Part shown: piece after piece, positions 1-7,654 of the stretch | Numbering within the stretch: the first letter of the stretch is position 1 | How the letters are laid out: the number at the start of each line of letters is the position of its first letter | Assembly: GCA_023301645.1 (NCBI GenBank) | Contig: JALZUH010000205.1 | Span: 1 to 13,692, forward strand | DNA: 13,692 bases | Reading direction: 5' to 3' | Source of the DNA: Akkermansiaceae bacterium | Lineage (GTDB): Bacteria > Verrucomicrobiota > Verrucomicrobiia > Verrucomicrobiales > Akkermansiaceae | The notes under the pieces: generated by a model | The model's database searches: none | What the model was told of the DNA's origin: nothing | What the model saw: only the letters and a program-made list of their open reading frames with translations | Made by a program: the position numbers and the translations under genes

Positions 1-111
1 AAAAATCACTAAATAGGCCTACCGAGCCAATCAACCAATTACAGGGAAGAAAATTTGAAATTGTCTCCTTCAAATGGTTATCACCTGATGAAGTTTAAAT
101 CATTCATTCAC

Positions 112-819
112 ATGAAAAATACTCTTTTCGCCACCCTTCTAGCCTCACTATCACTCCTCCTCTGTGTATCCACCCAAGCAGCTAGACACGCAAAGATCGT
201 ATACTTTGACTTCCCCGGCAAGACCCCCGAAAAAGTCTATGTCTACAACAATAGCGGAGGCTCCACCGATGTAAGGCTCAAGCATAAAGCCCTCTCAGAA
301 TCATTTAAGGTCGCAGCCACGACCACCCAGCTCGCCTTTTTAGAAACTTCTGAGCTACCTGAGAGTGCAGCACTCAAAACAGCGCCTCGGGTAAAATTTC
401 CAGAATCTTGGAATAACATCATCATCTTAGCATTCGCAGACCCCAGTAATAAAACCTACGGCATCAAGCTTAGGGCGATCAATGCTGACCCGAGTAACTT
501 CGATGCAGGTCAGATGCTATTCATCAACTTCACTGACTCCGCATTTTTAGGCCGCATGGGAGAGAAAGAAATCCTCGTCAAACCGCAATCAAGATTCCTG
601 TTAGACATGAGGAATATGAGAGAACAAAATTACCGGATCAAACTCGATTACGTGACAGATAGTAAGCAAGAGAAACCCTCCTACTTTCTAAGAAAAACAT
701 GGAAAAACTACATCGGACAAAGACAAATGATGTTTCTCTATAAGTCCGCAAACAGCGATAGTCATAGCTACATATTCTACCCTATTCGCTCCTTTGAAAT
801 GAGAGACACAGCACTCTAG
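112..819 (+). CDS. Exported protein of unknown function, about 235 aa
   Basis: Starting at the ATG at 112, the product opens with a classic signal peptide: MKNT, a hydrophobic run of about 15 residues (residues 5-19), then a VSTQA-A cleavage site near residue 23. C18 is not in a lipobox. The mature part alternates hydrophobic and polar residues and looks mostly beta-stranded. It contains YVYNNSGG (residues 43-50), an FINFTDSAFLGRMG segment in the middle and a basic, aromatic C-terminal third. I do not recognise the family. Two earlier in-frame starts exist: ATG at 88 and TTG at 55. The TTG has AGGGAAG five bases upstream, but using it would put 19 extra residues before the signal peptide, and other genes here start without a Shine-Dalgarno motif, so 112 is preferred. 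The gene stands alone, with 117 bp before the next start. It is probably periplasmic or outer-surface. That it is a gene is well supported; its function is unknown. Confidence 0.75.
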   Translation: MKNTLFATLLASLSLLLCVSTQAARHAKIVYFDFPGKTPEKVYVYNNSGGSTDVRLKHKALSESFKVAATTTQLAFLETSELPESAALKTAPRVKFPESWNNIIILAFADPSNKTYGIKLRAINADPSNFDAGQMLFINFTDSAFLGRMGEKEILVKPQSRFLLDMRNMREQNYRIKLDYVTDSKQEKPSYFLRKTWKNYIGQRQMMFLYKSANSDSHSYIFYPIRSFEMRDTAL

Positions 820-936
820 TCCAGTGCCCACCTAGTCTCATTCAGGCGACATTCCATCGTCGGTCATCATCAGCTAGGCTAATCCACCACATTACCCTTT
901 TCTCACATCATAAAAAGTGGCTTACTACTTCCTGCC

Positions 937-1290
937 ATGAGTATTCAACGACAGGAAACAAAGCAGCGCATGAGTCGCGTCGTCACCCATAACGACACCA
1001 TTTACCTCTGCGGCCAAGTCTGTAAAGACGCCAGCAAGGACATCACCGAGCAGACTCAGACTATGCTTGAGAAAGTCGACGAGCTCCTCGCCAGTGCGGG
1101 ATCAGATCGTGAGCACCTACTCTCAGCCACCATCTACGTCCGCAACATGAAGGACTTCTCCGCCATGAATGACGTCTGGGACGCATGGGTGCCAGAAGGC
1201 CACGCACCAGCACGAGCCTGTGTTGAAGCACGCATGGCAAGAGCTGAGTTACTTGTCGAAATATCAGTCGTCGCCGCAGTCAAAAACTAG
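937..1290 (+). CDS. RidA/YjgF/UK114-family protein (YoaB-like subgroup)
   Basis: This is a 117-aa soluble protein, the usual size of a RidA-family trimer subunit. Archetypal RidA deaminates reactive enamine/imine intermediates formed by PLP enzymes such as threonine dehydratase; other subgroups have different or unknown substrates. Visible family marks are the N-terminal strand with YLCGQV (residues 23-28), the EQT...ML helix near 38-44, the core strand LLSATIYV (61-68), the WDAW motif (81-84), PARACVEA (91-98) and LVEISVVAA at the C-terminus. R93 matches the substrate-carboxylate-binding arginine of RidA (R105 in E. coli). E108 matches the glutamate positioned for catalysis (E120). The MSIQR...R.S start and WDAW point to the YoaB-like branch rather than RidA proper, so exact activity is uncertain. 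It appears monocistronic and converges on prfC with 17 bp between stop codons. The start has no Shine-Dalgarno motif. Confidence 0.92.
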   Translation: MSIQRQETKQRMSRVVTHNDTIYLCGQVCKDASKDITEQTQTMLEKVDELLASAGSDREHLLSATIYVRNMKDFSAMNDVWDAWVPEGHAPARACVEARMARAELLVEISVVAAVKN

Positions 1291-1296
1291 CAGCTG

Positions 1297-1319
1297 GCGA
1301 CTAACCTCTAGTTCGTCGC
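1297..1319. terminator. Possible weak hairpin at the RidA/prfC convergent junction
   Basis: GCGAC (1297-1301) pairs with GTCGC (1315-1319) and AAC (1303-1305) with GTT (1311-1313), leaving one 1x1 mismatch and a 5-nt loop. The hairpin lies just after the RidA stop and overlaps the prfC stop. On the minus strand a TTTTT run follows about ten bases later; on the plus strand there is no T run. It could attenuate transcription in either direction but is not a canonical terminator. Confidence 0.3.
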
Positions 1320-2945
1320 ATGATCACGGAAGATCAAGTGCTCGTTACGCTCATGAAGTAGACCAACGTAGAACTTAGCAGAGAGTAGCACCACCCAATT
1401 TCCGTCCTGATCCTTAGCTACTGAGCACCCCGATGGTAAATTCACCTCTGGAGGATCGCTCTCACGTCTGAGTGTATCTGGCTCCTTCTCCTCGAACCAC
1501 TGCACCACCGTCCATGGTGAATGCTCGAGGCGTGTCTCTACCTGATACTCAGAAATAAGTCTCGCCTGAAGCACCTCAAACTGAAGTGGTCCCACAGCAC
1601 CTAGCATAGGAACCGCCTGCACACTGCCATGGACTCGGTAAGCCTGAGCTACACCCTCCTTCATCAGCTGCTCCATACCTGAGCGGTAGCGCTTAATGTT
1701 CGCAGTATCCTTATTGACAATATAGGTGAAGCACTCAGGAGTGAAACGAGGCATCTCATTATAAACCACCTTCGGGTCACTCGTCAGAGTATCACCGATG
1801 AGGAAATTATAATTACCCACAAGGGCGAGAATATCTCCTGCATAAGCACGATCGAGAGTCTCGCGATCCTGACCAAAGAGCTTTTGAGCATTAGCCAGCC
1901 TCACCTTCTTACCCGTGCGCTGATCGACGACCTGCATATCACGCTCAAACACCCCTGAGACAATGCGAATAAATACGGCACGGTCACGGTGGCGGGGGTT
2001 CATATTCGCCTGAATTTTAAATACAAAACCAGAGAAGTTTTCATCACTAGGTGACACCATCTCGCCATCACTCACTCTGCCTGTAGGCTCAGGAGCTAGC
2101 TCCAAAAAGCTCTCCAACATATTCTGCACACCAAAGTTATTCATCGCACTACCGAAGTAAATCGGCATCTGCTTACCAGCGAGCACCCGCTCGATGTCCA
2201 ATGGCTCTGTCAGCCCATCAAGCATCTCAACCTCCTGAATGACCGTCTCATAAAGCTCATCATCAAGAGCCTCACGAACCTTCTCATCCTCGATGCCAGC
2301 CACCTCTAATGGAGCCTTAAAAGCCCCACCTGTAGTGCGCTCAAAGAGATTAACCTCACCCTTACTCCGGTCATACACACCACGGAAGCGAGGCCCATCA
2401 CCCAGCGGCCAATTCACAGGCGCTGGTGCTAGCTTTAGAACATCCTCAAGCTCATCAAGAAGCTCTAACGGCGGACGAGAAGGGCGATCCATCTTATTGA
2501 TAAAAACAAAAATCGGCACCCCTCGACGGCGACACACCTCGAAGAGCTTCAGCGTCTGAGCCTCAATACCCTTACCAGCATCGATCACCATCACCGCAGC
2601 ATCCACAGCTGAAAGCACACGGTAAGTATCCTCTGAGAAATCATGGTGACCCGGAGTGTCCAAAAGATTCACACAGCAATCATTATACTCGAACTGAAGC
2701 ACGGTAGAAGAAACTGAAATACCACGCTCCTTCTCCATCGACATCCAGTCACTCGAAGTCGACTGCTGCTCCTTCTTAGAAGTCACACTTCCAGCTAAGC
2801 CAATAGCACCGCCGTAGAGCAAAAGCTTCTCGGTAAGCGTTGTTTTACCAGCATCGGGGTGAGAAATGATAGCGAAGGTTCGACGGCGCGAAATCTCGCG
2901 TGAAGCAGCGGCTGGCACCGTATTTGTAGAAGCTGAAGTAGTCAC
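1308..2945 (-). CDS. prfC: Peptide chain release factor 3 (RF3)
   Basis: RF3 is the cytoplasmic translational GTPase that recycles RF1/RF2 from the ribosome after peptide release. The 545-aa product matches the usual 530-545 aa and aligns from end to end with the E. coli protein as I recall it. The G domain shows G1 HPDAGKTT (residues 29-36), the RF3-like SDWM.MEK.RGIS segment with switch I (65-77), G3 DTPGH (96-100), G4 NKMD (150-153) and a G5-like GSAMNNFG (265-272). Domain II has FSGFVFKIQANM and RHRDR, and the C-terminal domain has GAVGPLQFEVLQARL, all RF3 hallmarks. The start is GTG at 2943-2945. RRTFAIISHP, where homologues align, begins at residue 21, so the first 20 residues are a variable extension. 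It has no Shine-Dalgarno motif. The gene is transcribed away from the large + strand cluster and shares the 2946-3194 divergent region with it. Confidence 0.97.
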   Translation of the reverse strand: MTTSASTNTVPAAASREISRRRTFAIISHPDAGKTTLTEKLLLYGGAIGLAGSVTSKKEQQSTSSDWMSMEKERGISVSSTVLQFEYNDCCVNLLDTPGHHDFSEDTYRVLSAVDAAVMVIDAGKGIEAQTLKLFEVCRRRGVPIFVFINKMDRPSRPPLELLDELEDVLKLAPAPVNWPLGDGPRFRGVYDRSKGEVNLFERTTGGAFKAPLEVAGIEDEKVREALDDELYETVIQEVEMLDGLTEPLDIERVLAGKQMPIYFGSAMNNFGVQNMLESFLELAPEPTGRVSDGEMVSPSDENFSGFVFKIQANMNPRHRDRAVFIRIVSGVFERDMQVVDQRTGKKVRLANAQKLFGQDRETLDRAYAGDILALVGNYNFLIGDTLTSDPKVVYNEMPRFTPECFTYIVNKDTANIKRYRSGMEQLMKEGVAQAYRVHGSVQAVPMLGAVGPLQFEVLQARLISEYQVETRLEHSPWTVVQWFEEKEPDTLRRESDPPEVNLPSGCSVAKDQDGNWVVLLSAKFYVGLLHERNEHLIFRDHATN

Positions 2946-3023
2946 TAGAAGTAACCGTTATCTTAAAGCTCAACAATTAGCAACCTAGCCGCTACGAAAA
3001 AATAAAAAAGGCACCAAAAAGCA

Positions 3024-3036
3024 ACATCAGTGATGT
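3024..3036. repeat. Perfect 13-bp palindrome, possible operator
   Basis: ACATCAGTGATGT is a perfect inverted repeat of 6-bp arms around a single G. The short centre favours a protein-binding dyad over an RNA hairpin. It lies 78 bp upstream of the prfC GTG and 158 bp upstream of the ATG at 3195. Only one copy was noticed, so an operator role is a guess. Confidence 0.3.
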
Positions 3037-3123
3037 AACACGAACAACTTAAATTCATCTCTAATCTTACAGCAGAAAGGTCATGAAACACTGAGAAAAT
3101 AAGGTAGATTAAAGTTTGAACTA

Positions 3124-3140
3124 TCACCAAGCATAGGTGA
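3124..3140. repeat. Inverted repeat TCACC-N7-GGTGA upstream of the cluster
   Basis: TCACC (3124-3128) and GGTGA (3136-3140) flank a 7-nt spacer and end 54 bp before the ATG at 3195. It overlaps the spacer of the candidate TTGAAC/GACATT promoter, where a repressor site could lie. It could equally be a small 5' UTR hairpin or chance. Confidence 0.25.
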
Positions 3141-3194
3141 CATTAGCGACGACAAACAAGTGAAAACAGCTATTTCACACCCCCTACCCGCCTC

Positions 3195-5897
3195 ATGTCT
3201 GATTCATCAAACAAGCCCAAAAACACGCAACAAGTAGCCATTCCTGAAGAGCTACGCATCGTGCTTGAGGCCTTCAAAAAGAAGCTCTGGCGGGCAAAGA
3301 TCTCAGAAGCCATCCTTGCAGGCATCTTCGGACTCACCCTCTCCTTCCTCATTGTCTTTCTACTCGACCGCGTCATCGAGACCCCACAGGGAGCTCGCCT
3401 AGCTATCCTTATCATTGGCGCATCAATCTTTGCCATCTTTGCCCCCTACATCATACACCGCTGGGTATACGGCCATCGCTATGAGAATCAGCTCGCCCGC
3501 CTCGTCGCCCAGAAGTTCCCTCACCTAGGAGACCGACTCCTAGGAGTCGTAGAGCTGCAGAGCCAGACAGCCACCAAAGAATCACTTTCCCCCGAACTAA
3601 GAGCCGCTGCGATGCAGGACGTAGCGCGCGAAATCTCCAAGCGTGACCTCAATGTAGCCCTACCCAAGAACCGTCACCGCAGCTGGCTACTCGCCGTAAT
3701 AGCAATCACCCTCACCACCGCTGCCACCGTCTTCTACTCACCAGAAGCAGGAAACAACGCCCTCAAACGCTGGCTACTACCCCTCTCTGACACCCCGCGC
3801 TACACCTTTACCCAGCTTGACCTCTCCGCCATTAGCCAGCCACTCTATGTGCCTTACGGCGAACATTTCAACATCACCATCCCCCTCCATAAGCAAAGCA
3901 TCCGCAGCCCCAAGCAAGCGCGCGCACGCTACGGCAGTGACCCATGGGTCAAGAGCGAGCTAGTCAATGGCGCATACACCTTCACCATCCCCGGTCAGAG
4001 AACAGCAGCCAACCTCCAAATCGAAGCTGATGACGCCTATGAAAGCACCCCCATCGAGCCACTCATTCGCCCTAGCATGCAGAGTGTCCGCGCCTCCATC
4101 GAGCTCCCCGGCTACCTACAGCGCCCAGACAAAACCGCCGACCTAAGATCGGGATTCATCACAGCACTCGAAGGCAGCCAAATCAGCATCCAAGCCTCCA
4201 TCAGTCGAAAACTCCGATCAGCCCACGCAGAAATCACCCCCATCATCGAAGAAGCCACCAGCTTCCAAAACGACGCGAACTCTCCGTCACAGCCTCAGCT
4301 CACACCCAATAAGCCTAGTGAGCCTACCGCCACCACCACAGCCCTAGCGACAACCATCAAGGACAACCTCATCACCTCCGCCCCTATCCTCATCAAAGCA
4401 AATGCCATGAACATCCCACTCACATGGCAGGGCATACACGGCCTAGCAGCTGACAAAACACTCACTATCCACATAGAAAACATCCAAGACCAAAGCCCCT
4501 CCACCTTCATTCAGGGCATCGAGCGACAACACGTCATGCTCGCCAAGGACACCATCAGCTTCGAAGTTCTAGCAGACGACGACTACGGCATCAAAGCCTC
4601 TGGCATCAGCTGGGCAGGAGACCCCGCAAGAGCGACTGAAGCCAGCGCTACAACAGGAGAGCTAACCCTCGCAGAAGGCAACCCCACCCAAACAGAGCTC
4701 AAAACCCCCTTCTCACTCTCCCCGTCCACGCTCGGCATCCAGCCGCAGAAACTCATCCTAAGATCATGGGTAGAAGACTACAATCCACAACGAGCCAGAG
4801 CCTACTCAGAGCCCATCCTCATCTACATACTCACCCCTGATGAGCACGCCCAAGTTCTCAAAAACGACTTCGACCGCATCATTGGAAATCTCGAAGACAT
4901 AGCCCGCGAAGAACAGAAGCTTAATGACGAAAACCTCCGCCTAGAGCGAAAAGAAGACAAGCACCTCCAGACCCCAGAAGGCCTGAAAAAACTCCAAGAC
5001 CAGCAAGAAGCAGAGCGCGCCAACAAAGAACGCATGAAAGACACTGCAGAAAACATGGAGAAGCTCTTCAAGGACGCCGTTCGTAATGGCGAAATTGACA
5101 AAAAAACCCTCCAGAAAATGTCTAAAGCCCTCGACGCCATGAAGGAGCTCGCCCAGAAAACGCTCCCCAAGGTAGAGCAAAAACTCCAAGAAGCCCAAGA
5201 CACCAGTAACGCTGAAAAGAAATCCAAAGAAGACCTCCAAGAAGCCATCAAAGAGCAGCAAAAGGCACTTGAGCAGATGCAACAAGCACTCAAAGAGTCC
5301 AACGAAGCCAACGACAAATTCGAAGCAGGAACCTTCGTCAACCGCCTCAAGCGAGCAGCCTCAGATGAAAACAACATCGCCAGCACATTCATCTCCATGA
5401 TCAACCAAGTCATAGGAAGCACCTATGACGAGCTTGACCCCGCAGAGCAGCGCAGCATCAAGGCTCTCACCGCCCAACAAAAGCAAACCGCCGCCGACGT
5501 TCGCTGGATCCAAGAAGACCTCCTGCACTACTTCCAGAGAACCCAAAAAGAAGAACACCAAAACCTCTCAGGCGCGATGCAAGACTCAGGTATCAATGAA
5601 GCACTTGAAAAACTTAGCCAGAAGATCAAGACCAACACCTCATACAACTCCATCCAAGACTCCAAGAAATGGGCTAATCAGCTCACCCTCTGGGCCAAAG
5701 AGCTCAAAGACAGCGGCGCAGGTGGTGAGGGCGGAGGTGGTAGTGGTGCCCCACCACAAGAAGACCAAGACTTCGAATTCATGCTCAAAATCATGCGCAT
5801 GATCCAGACTGAACAAGGTATAAGAAGCCGCACCCGCGCACTTGAAGACCTCTACCGAGTCTTCAACAAGACAGCCCCTGAAGCTATCACCCCATAA
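3195..5897 (+). CDS. DUF4175-like membrane protein with long coiled coil
   Basis: A 900-aa protein with the layout of the DUF4175 / TIGR02302-like family: an N-terminal pair of membrane helices (residues about 36-58 and 68-88), a short loop with ARLVAQKFPHLGDRL (101-115), and a third membrane helix at about 164-181. A large extracytoplasmic region follows, with beta-rich segments around ELPGYLQRP (303-311), GSQISI (327-332) and the typical DDDYGIKASG (461-470). A charged coiled coil covers about 550-710. A Gly-rich linker (841-852) then leads to a conserved-looking C-terminal helix, MLKIMRMIQTEQGIRSRTRALE (863-884). The biochemical function of this family is not established. Related proteins in planctomycetes and verrucomicrobia often sit near MoxR/Bat-type genes, from memory, but none is visible here. 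It is the first gene of the + strand cluster, and the next start is 16 bp after its TAA. A Pro/Thr-rich stretch (about 360-385) looks like a flexible insertion. The family call is inferred from architecture and short motifs. Confidence 0.75.
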   Translation: MSDSSNKPKNTQQVAIPEELRIVLEAFKKKLWRAKISEAILAGIFGLTLSFLIVFLLDRVIETPQGARLAILIIGASIFAIFAPYIIHRWVYGHRYENQLARLVAQKFPHLGDRLLGVVELQSQTATKESLSPELRAAAMQDVAREISKRDLNVALPKNRHRSWLLAVIAITLTTAATVFYSPEAGNNALKRWLLPLSDTPRYTFTQLDLSAISQPLYVPYGEHFNITIPLHKQSIRSPKQARARYGSDPWVKSELVNGAYTFTIPGQRTAANLQIEADDAYESTPIEPLIRPSMQSVRASIELPGYLQRPDKTADLRSGFITALEGSQISIQASISRKLRSAHAEITPIIEEATSFQNDANSPSQPQLTPNKPSEPTATTTALATTIKDNLITSAPILIKANAMNIPLTWQGIHGLAADKTLTIHIENIQDQSPSTFIQGIERQHVMLAKDTISFEVLADDDYGIKASGISWAGDPARATEASATTGELTLAEGNPTQTELKTPFSLSPSTLGIQPQKLILRSWVEDYNPQRARAYSEPILIYILTPDEHAQVLKNDFDRIIGNLEDIAREEQKLNDENLRLERKEDKHLQTPEGLKKLQDQQEAERANKERMKDTAENMEKLFKDAVRNGEIDKKTLQKMSKALDAMKELAQKTLPKVEQKLQEAQDTSNAEKKSKEDLQEAIKEQQKALEQMQQALKESNEANDKFEAGTFVNRLKRAASDENNIASTFISMINQVIGSTYDELDPAEQRSIKALTAQQKQTAADVRWIQEDLLHYFQRTQKEEHQNLSGAMQDSGINEALEKLSQKIKTNTSYNSIQDSKKWANQLTLWAKELKDSGAGGEGGGGSGAPPQEDQDFEFMLKIMRMIQTEQGIRSRTRALEDLYRVFNKTAPEAITP

Positions 5898-5913
5898 CCC
5901 CCCTTCTCGACCA

Positions 5914-6594
5914 ATGACCTCATCCACCCAAACCACAAGCCACTCCATTCCCATTCTGCGAATCCTTGGGCTTACTGCGCTCATTGGCAGCCTACACGCA
6001 CAAGAACCCCAGCCTCAAGCCCCCTTCGACCTCGAACAGCATGCCGAGCGTGCTGAAACACTCGCCTACGAACAAGACGACCTCGCCGCTGACGTTCAAG
6101 ACATCATCGACGAACAGACTGACCCCAAGCTCATCGAGCTATTACGAGAAACTGAAATCATCATCGCAGACGCCACCGACCTCCTCGAAGACAGCAATAC
6201 AGGAGGGCAAACCATCGCCACCCAGACCGAAGTCATCGAAAAGATCTTCGACGCAGCAAAGCAGAAACAACAATCCAAAGGAAGCGGAGAAGGTAAGCAA
6301 GGAAACATGAGCTCCATGCTCGAAATGATGGAAAACATGATGAATGGCGGCAAAGACGAAGGAGAAGGTAAAGGCGAGGGCGAAAGCGAAGGCCAAGGAG
6401 AAGGCGCAGGAAGTAATGGCGGCGGCGGCAGTGGAGGAGGTAACGGCAGTGGCCAAGCTCAGAATCCAGATAGCACCCCAGAAAATGACAATCGCCGCGT
6501 CCCCAAAAGCGCTGGAAACACAGGCAAACCGATCCCTAAAGAATTTCAAAAAGCAATGGACGCCTACAACAAAGGAGTCCAACAGCAGCGCTAA
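5914..6594 (+). CDS. Secreted Gly/Glu-rich protein, putative partner of the DUF4175-like protein
   Basis: A 226-aa product read from the ATG at 5914, which sits directly before a signal peptide (hydrophobic core about residues 13-26, cleavage near LHA-Q30). The mature protein has an acidic helical region (about 38-118, e.g. LIELLRETEIIIADATDLLED), an M-rich helix (132-143, MSSMLEMMENMM), a low-complexity Gly/Glu/Ser tract (about 145-180), and a conserved-type tail, RRVPKSAG...GKPIPKEFQKAMDAY (194-218). That tail resembles the 'P.EF..alDaYf' end found in small proteins beside DUF4175-like genes, as I recall them. The gene begins 16 bp after its upstream neighbour, which also has a Gly-rich linker near its C-terminus, so the two may interact. 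An upstream in-frame ATG at 5842 would overlap the previous gene and bury the signal peptide, so it is rejected. No enzymatic motif is visible and function is unknown. Confidence 0.75.
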   Translation: MTSSTQTTSHSIPILRILGLTALIGSLHAQEPQPQAPFDLEQHAERAETLAYEQDDLAADVQDIIDEQTDPKLIELLRETEIIIADATDLLEDSNTGGQTIATQTEVIEKIFDAAKQKQQSKGSGEGKQGNMSSMLEMMENMMNGGKDEGEGKGEGESEGQGEGAGSNGGGGSGGGNGSGQAQNPDSTPENDNRRVPKSAGNTGKPIPKEFQKAMDAYNKGVQQQR

Positions 6595-6637
6595 GATTGA
6601 AGCCCTAATCACCGACTCCAACAGCACATCAACAACC

Positions 6638-7654
6638 ATGATGCTCATCACCCACATCAAATCTAAGCTCATCATCACCATGGTGAGCCTACACCTGATA
6701 TCCCCCGTGGCTCCCACCCACGCCCAATCCATCATACGCAGCACCACAGACACCATCCCAGCTGGTGTCGAAAGCATCTACAAAAAAGGCCTCCGCTACC
6801 TCTCCACTAGCCAAGAAGCCTCTGGAGCATGGACAGGATCGGGGAATCGAGCAGGCATTATCGGACTATGCACCCTCGCCTTTCTTGCCTACGGTGAAGA
6901 CCCCAATCACGGCCCATACGCCCTAAACATCAGCCGCTGTGTCGACCAACTCATCGCCACTGCTAATCAAGGTAAAAATGGCTACATGGGAGGACAGATG
7001 TATGACCACGGCTTCGCCACACTCGCACTAGCAGAATGCTACGGCATGGTAGACGACCCGCGTATTGGCCCAGCCCTTGAGAAAGCCGTCGCCCTCATCA
7101 TCACCGCCCAGAAGGCCAACACCAAAAAAGCCTGGCGCTACAACCCCGACTCCAAAGACGCAGACTCCACCGTCTCTGGCTGCCAGCTCGTTGCCCTCCT
7201 CGGAGCTCGTAATGCAGGTATCCCCGTCCCTGACAAAGCCATCGACCAAGGCCTCGCCTACATGAAAAGCTGCCGTAATGCCGAAGGAGCCTACGGCTAT
7301 ACATCCAGCCACAGCCCCAATACCACCCTTACCGCCATCGGCTCGCTCTGCTACTCACTTGCCAAAAAACAAGACGAAGCAGCCTTTAGCAAAAGCACCA
7401 GCTACCTGAAGAAAAACATCAGAGACCAAGGGCAGAGCCACCCCTTTTACTTTCGCTACTACATGGCACAAGCACTATTCCAAGCCGACGAAGAACTCTG
7501 GAAACAGTGGAATATAGACAACACCCGACTACTCACAGCCAGTCAGCTCGCTGACGGATCCTTTGCTAGTAATAATGGTAACGCCTATGGCACAGCCGCC
7601 TCACTGCTCTCACTCGCCCTCAATTACCGATTCCTCCCCATTTACGAAAAATGA
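6638..7654 (+). CDS. Secreted prenyltransferase/squalene-oxidase-repeat (alpha/alpha-toroid) protein
   Basis: A 338-aa product from the first ATG of an ATGATG pair. The signal peptide is MMLITHIKSK plus a hydrophobic stretch, with cleavage near THA-Q30. The mature part is a series of helical hairpins typical of the terpene cyclase/prenyltransferase toroid fold: GLRYLSTSQ...GAW (residues 51-65), IIGLCTLAFLAYG (74-86), YDHGFATLALAE (122-133), DADSTVSGCQLVAL (174-187), GLAYMK...GAYGY (205-221) and the end AYGTAASLLSLALNYRFLPIYEK (316-338). It is far shorter than squalene-hopene cyclase (about 630 aa) and has no DxDDTA motif, so cyclase activity is not expected. Short secreted versions with a similar 'ryLPIYq' ending are frequent in planctomycetes and verrucomicrobia, with unknown role. 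It starts 43 bp after the Gly-rich gene, and its TGA overlaps the next ATG (ATGA at 7651-7654), which implies translational coupling. The frame is open further upstream (from 6344), but only as a shadow of the Gly-rich gene. Confidence 0.85.
   Translation: MMLITHIKSKLIITMVSLHLISPVAPTHAQSIIRSTTDTIPAGVESIYKKGLRYLSTSQEASGAWTGSGNRAGIIGLCTLAFLAYGEDPNHGPYALNISRCVDQLIATANQGKNGYMGGQMYDHGFATLALAECYGMVDDPRIGPALEKAVALIITAQKANTKKAWRYNPDSKDADSTVSGCQLVALLGARNAGIPVPDKAIDQGLAYMKSCRNAEGAYGYTSSHSPNTTLTAIGSLCYSLAKKQDEAAFSKSTSYLKKNIRDQGQSHPFYFRYYMAQALFQADEELWKQWNIDNTRLLTASQLADGSFASNNGNAYGTAASLLSLALNYRFLPIYEK

Larger units (their letters stand above)
2946..3194. promoter_or_regulatory. Divergent intergenic region between prfC and the membrane-protein cluster
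   Basis: This 249-bp gap must hold promoters for prfC (leftward) and probably for the seven-gene + strand cluster (rightward). It is visibly more A+T-rich than the flanking genes and has no convincing ORF. Two inverted repeats stand out (listed separately). For the + strand, TTGAAC at 3116-3121 followed 17 bp later by GACATT (3139-3144) is a possible but poor sigma-70 match (3/6 at -10). No good promoter could be fixed for prfC. The 30 bases before the ATG at 3195 are rich in C and T, with no ribosome-binding motif. Confidence 0.45.

Noticed and set aside
811..878. Small hairpins after the first gene: GCACT/AGTGC (811-827), CGAC/GTCG (847-862), CCTAG/CTAGG (831-878).
   Set aside because: Stems are 4-5 bp with no T run. 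They are expected by chance, so not called as terminators.
4823..5422. A 199-codon open frame on the minus strand within the DUF4175-like gene.
   Set aside because: It is antisense to the Lys/Glu/Gln/Ala-rich coiled coil, which naturally reads as Ser/Phe/Leu/Cys-rich on the opposite strand. It has no domain and no promoter.
6344..6637. The toroid gene frame is open 98 codons further upstream, with a Lys/Ala-rich sequence.
   Set aside because: This is the shifted frame of the Gly/Glu tract (GGN GAA codons) of the previous gene. The signal peptide right after the ATG at 6638 marks the true start.
6638..7654. Annotating the toroid protein as a squalene/hopene cyclase or prenyltransferase enzyme.
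   Set aside because: It is about half the cyclase length, secreted, and lacks a DxDDTA motif. Only the fold repeat is shared.
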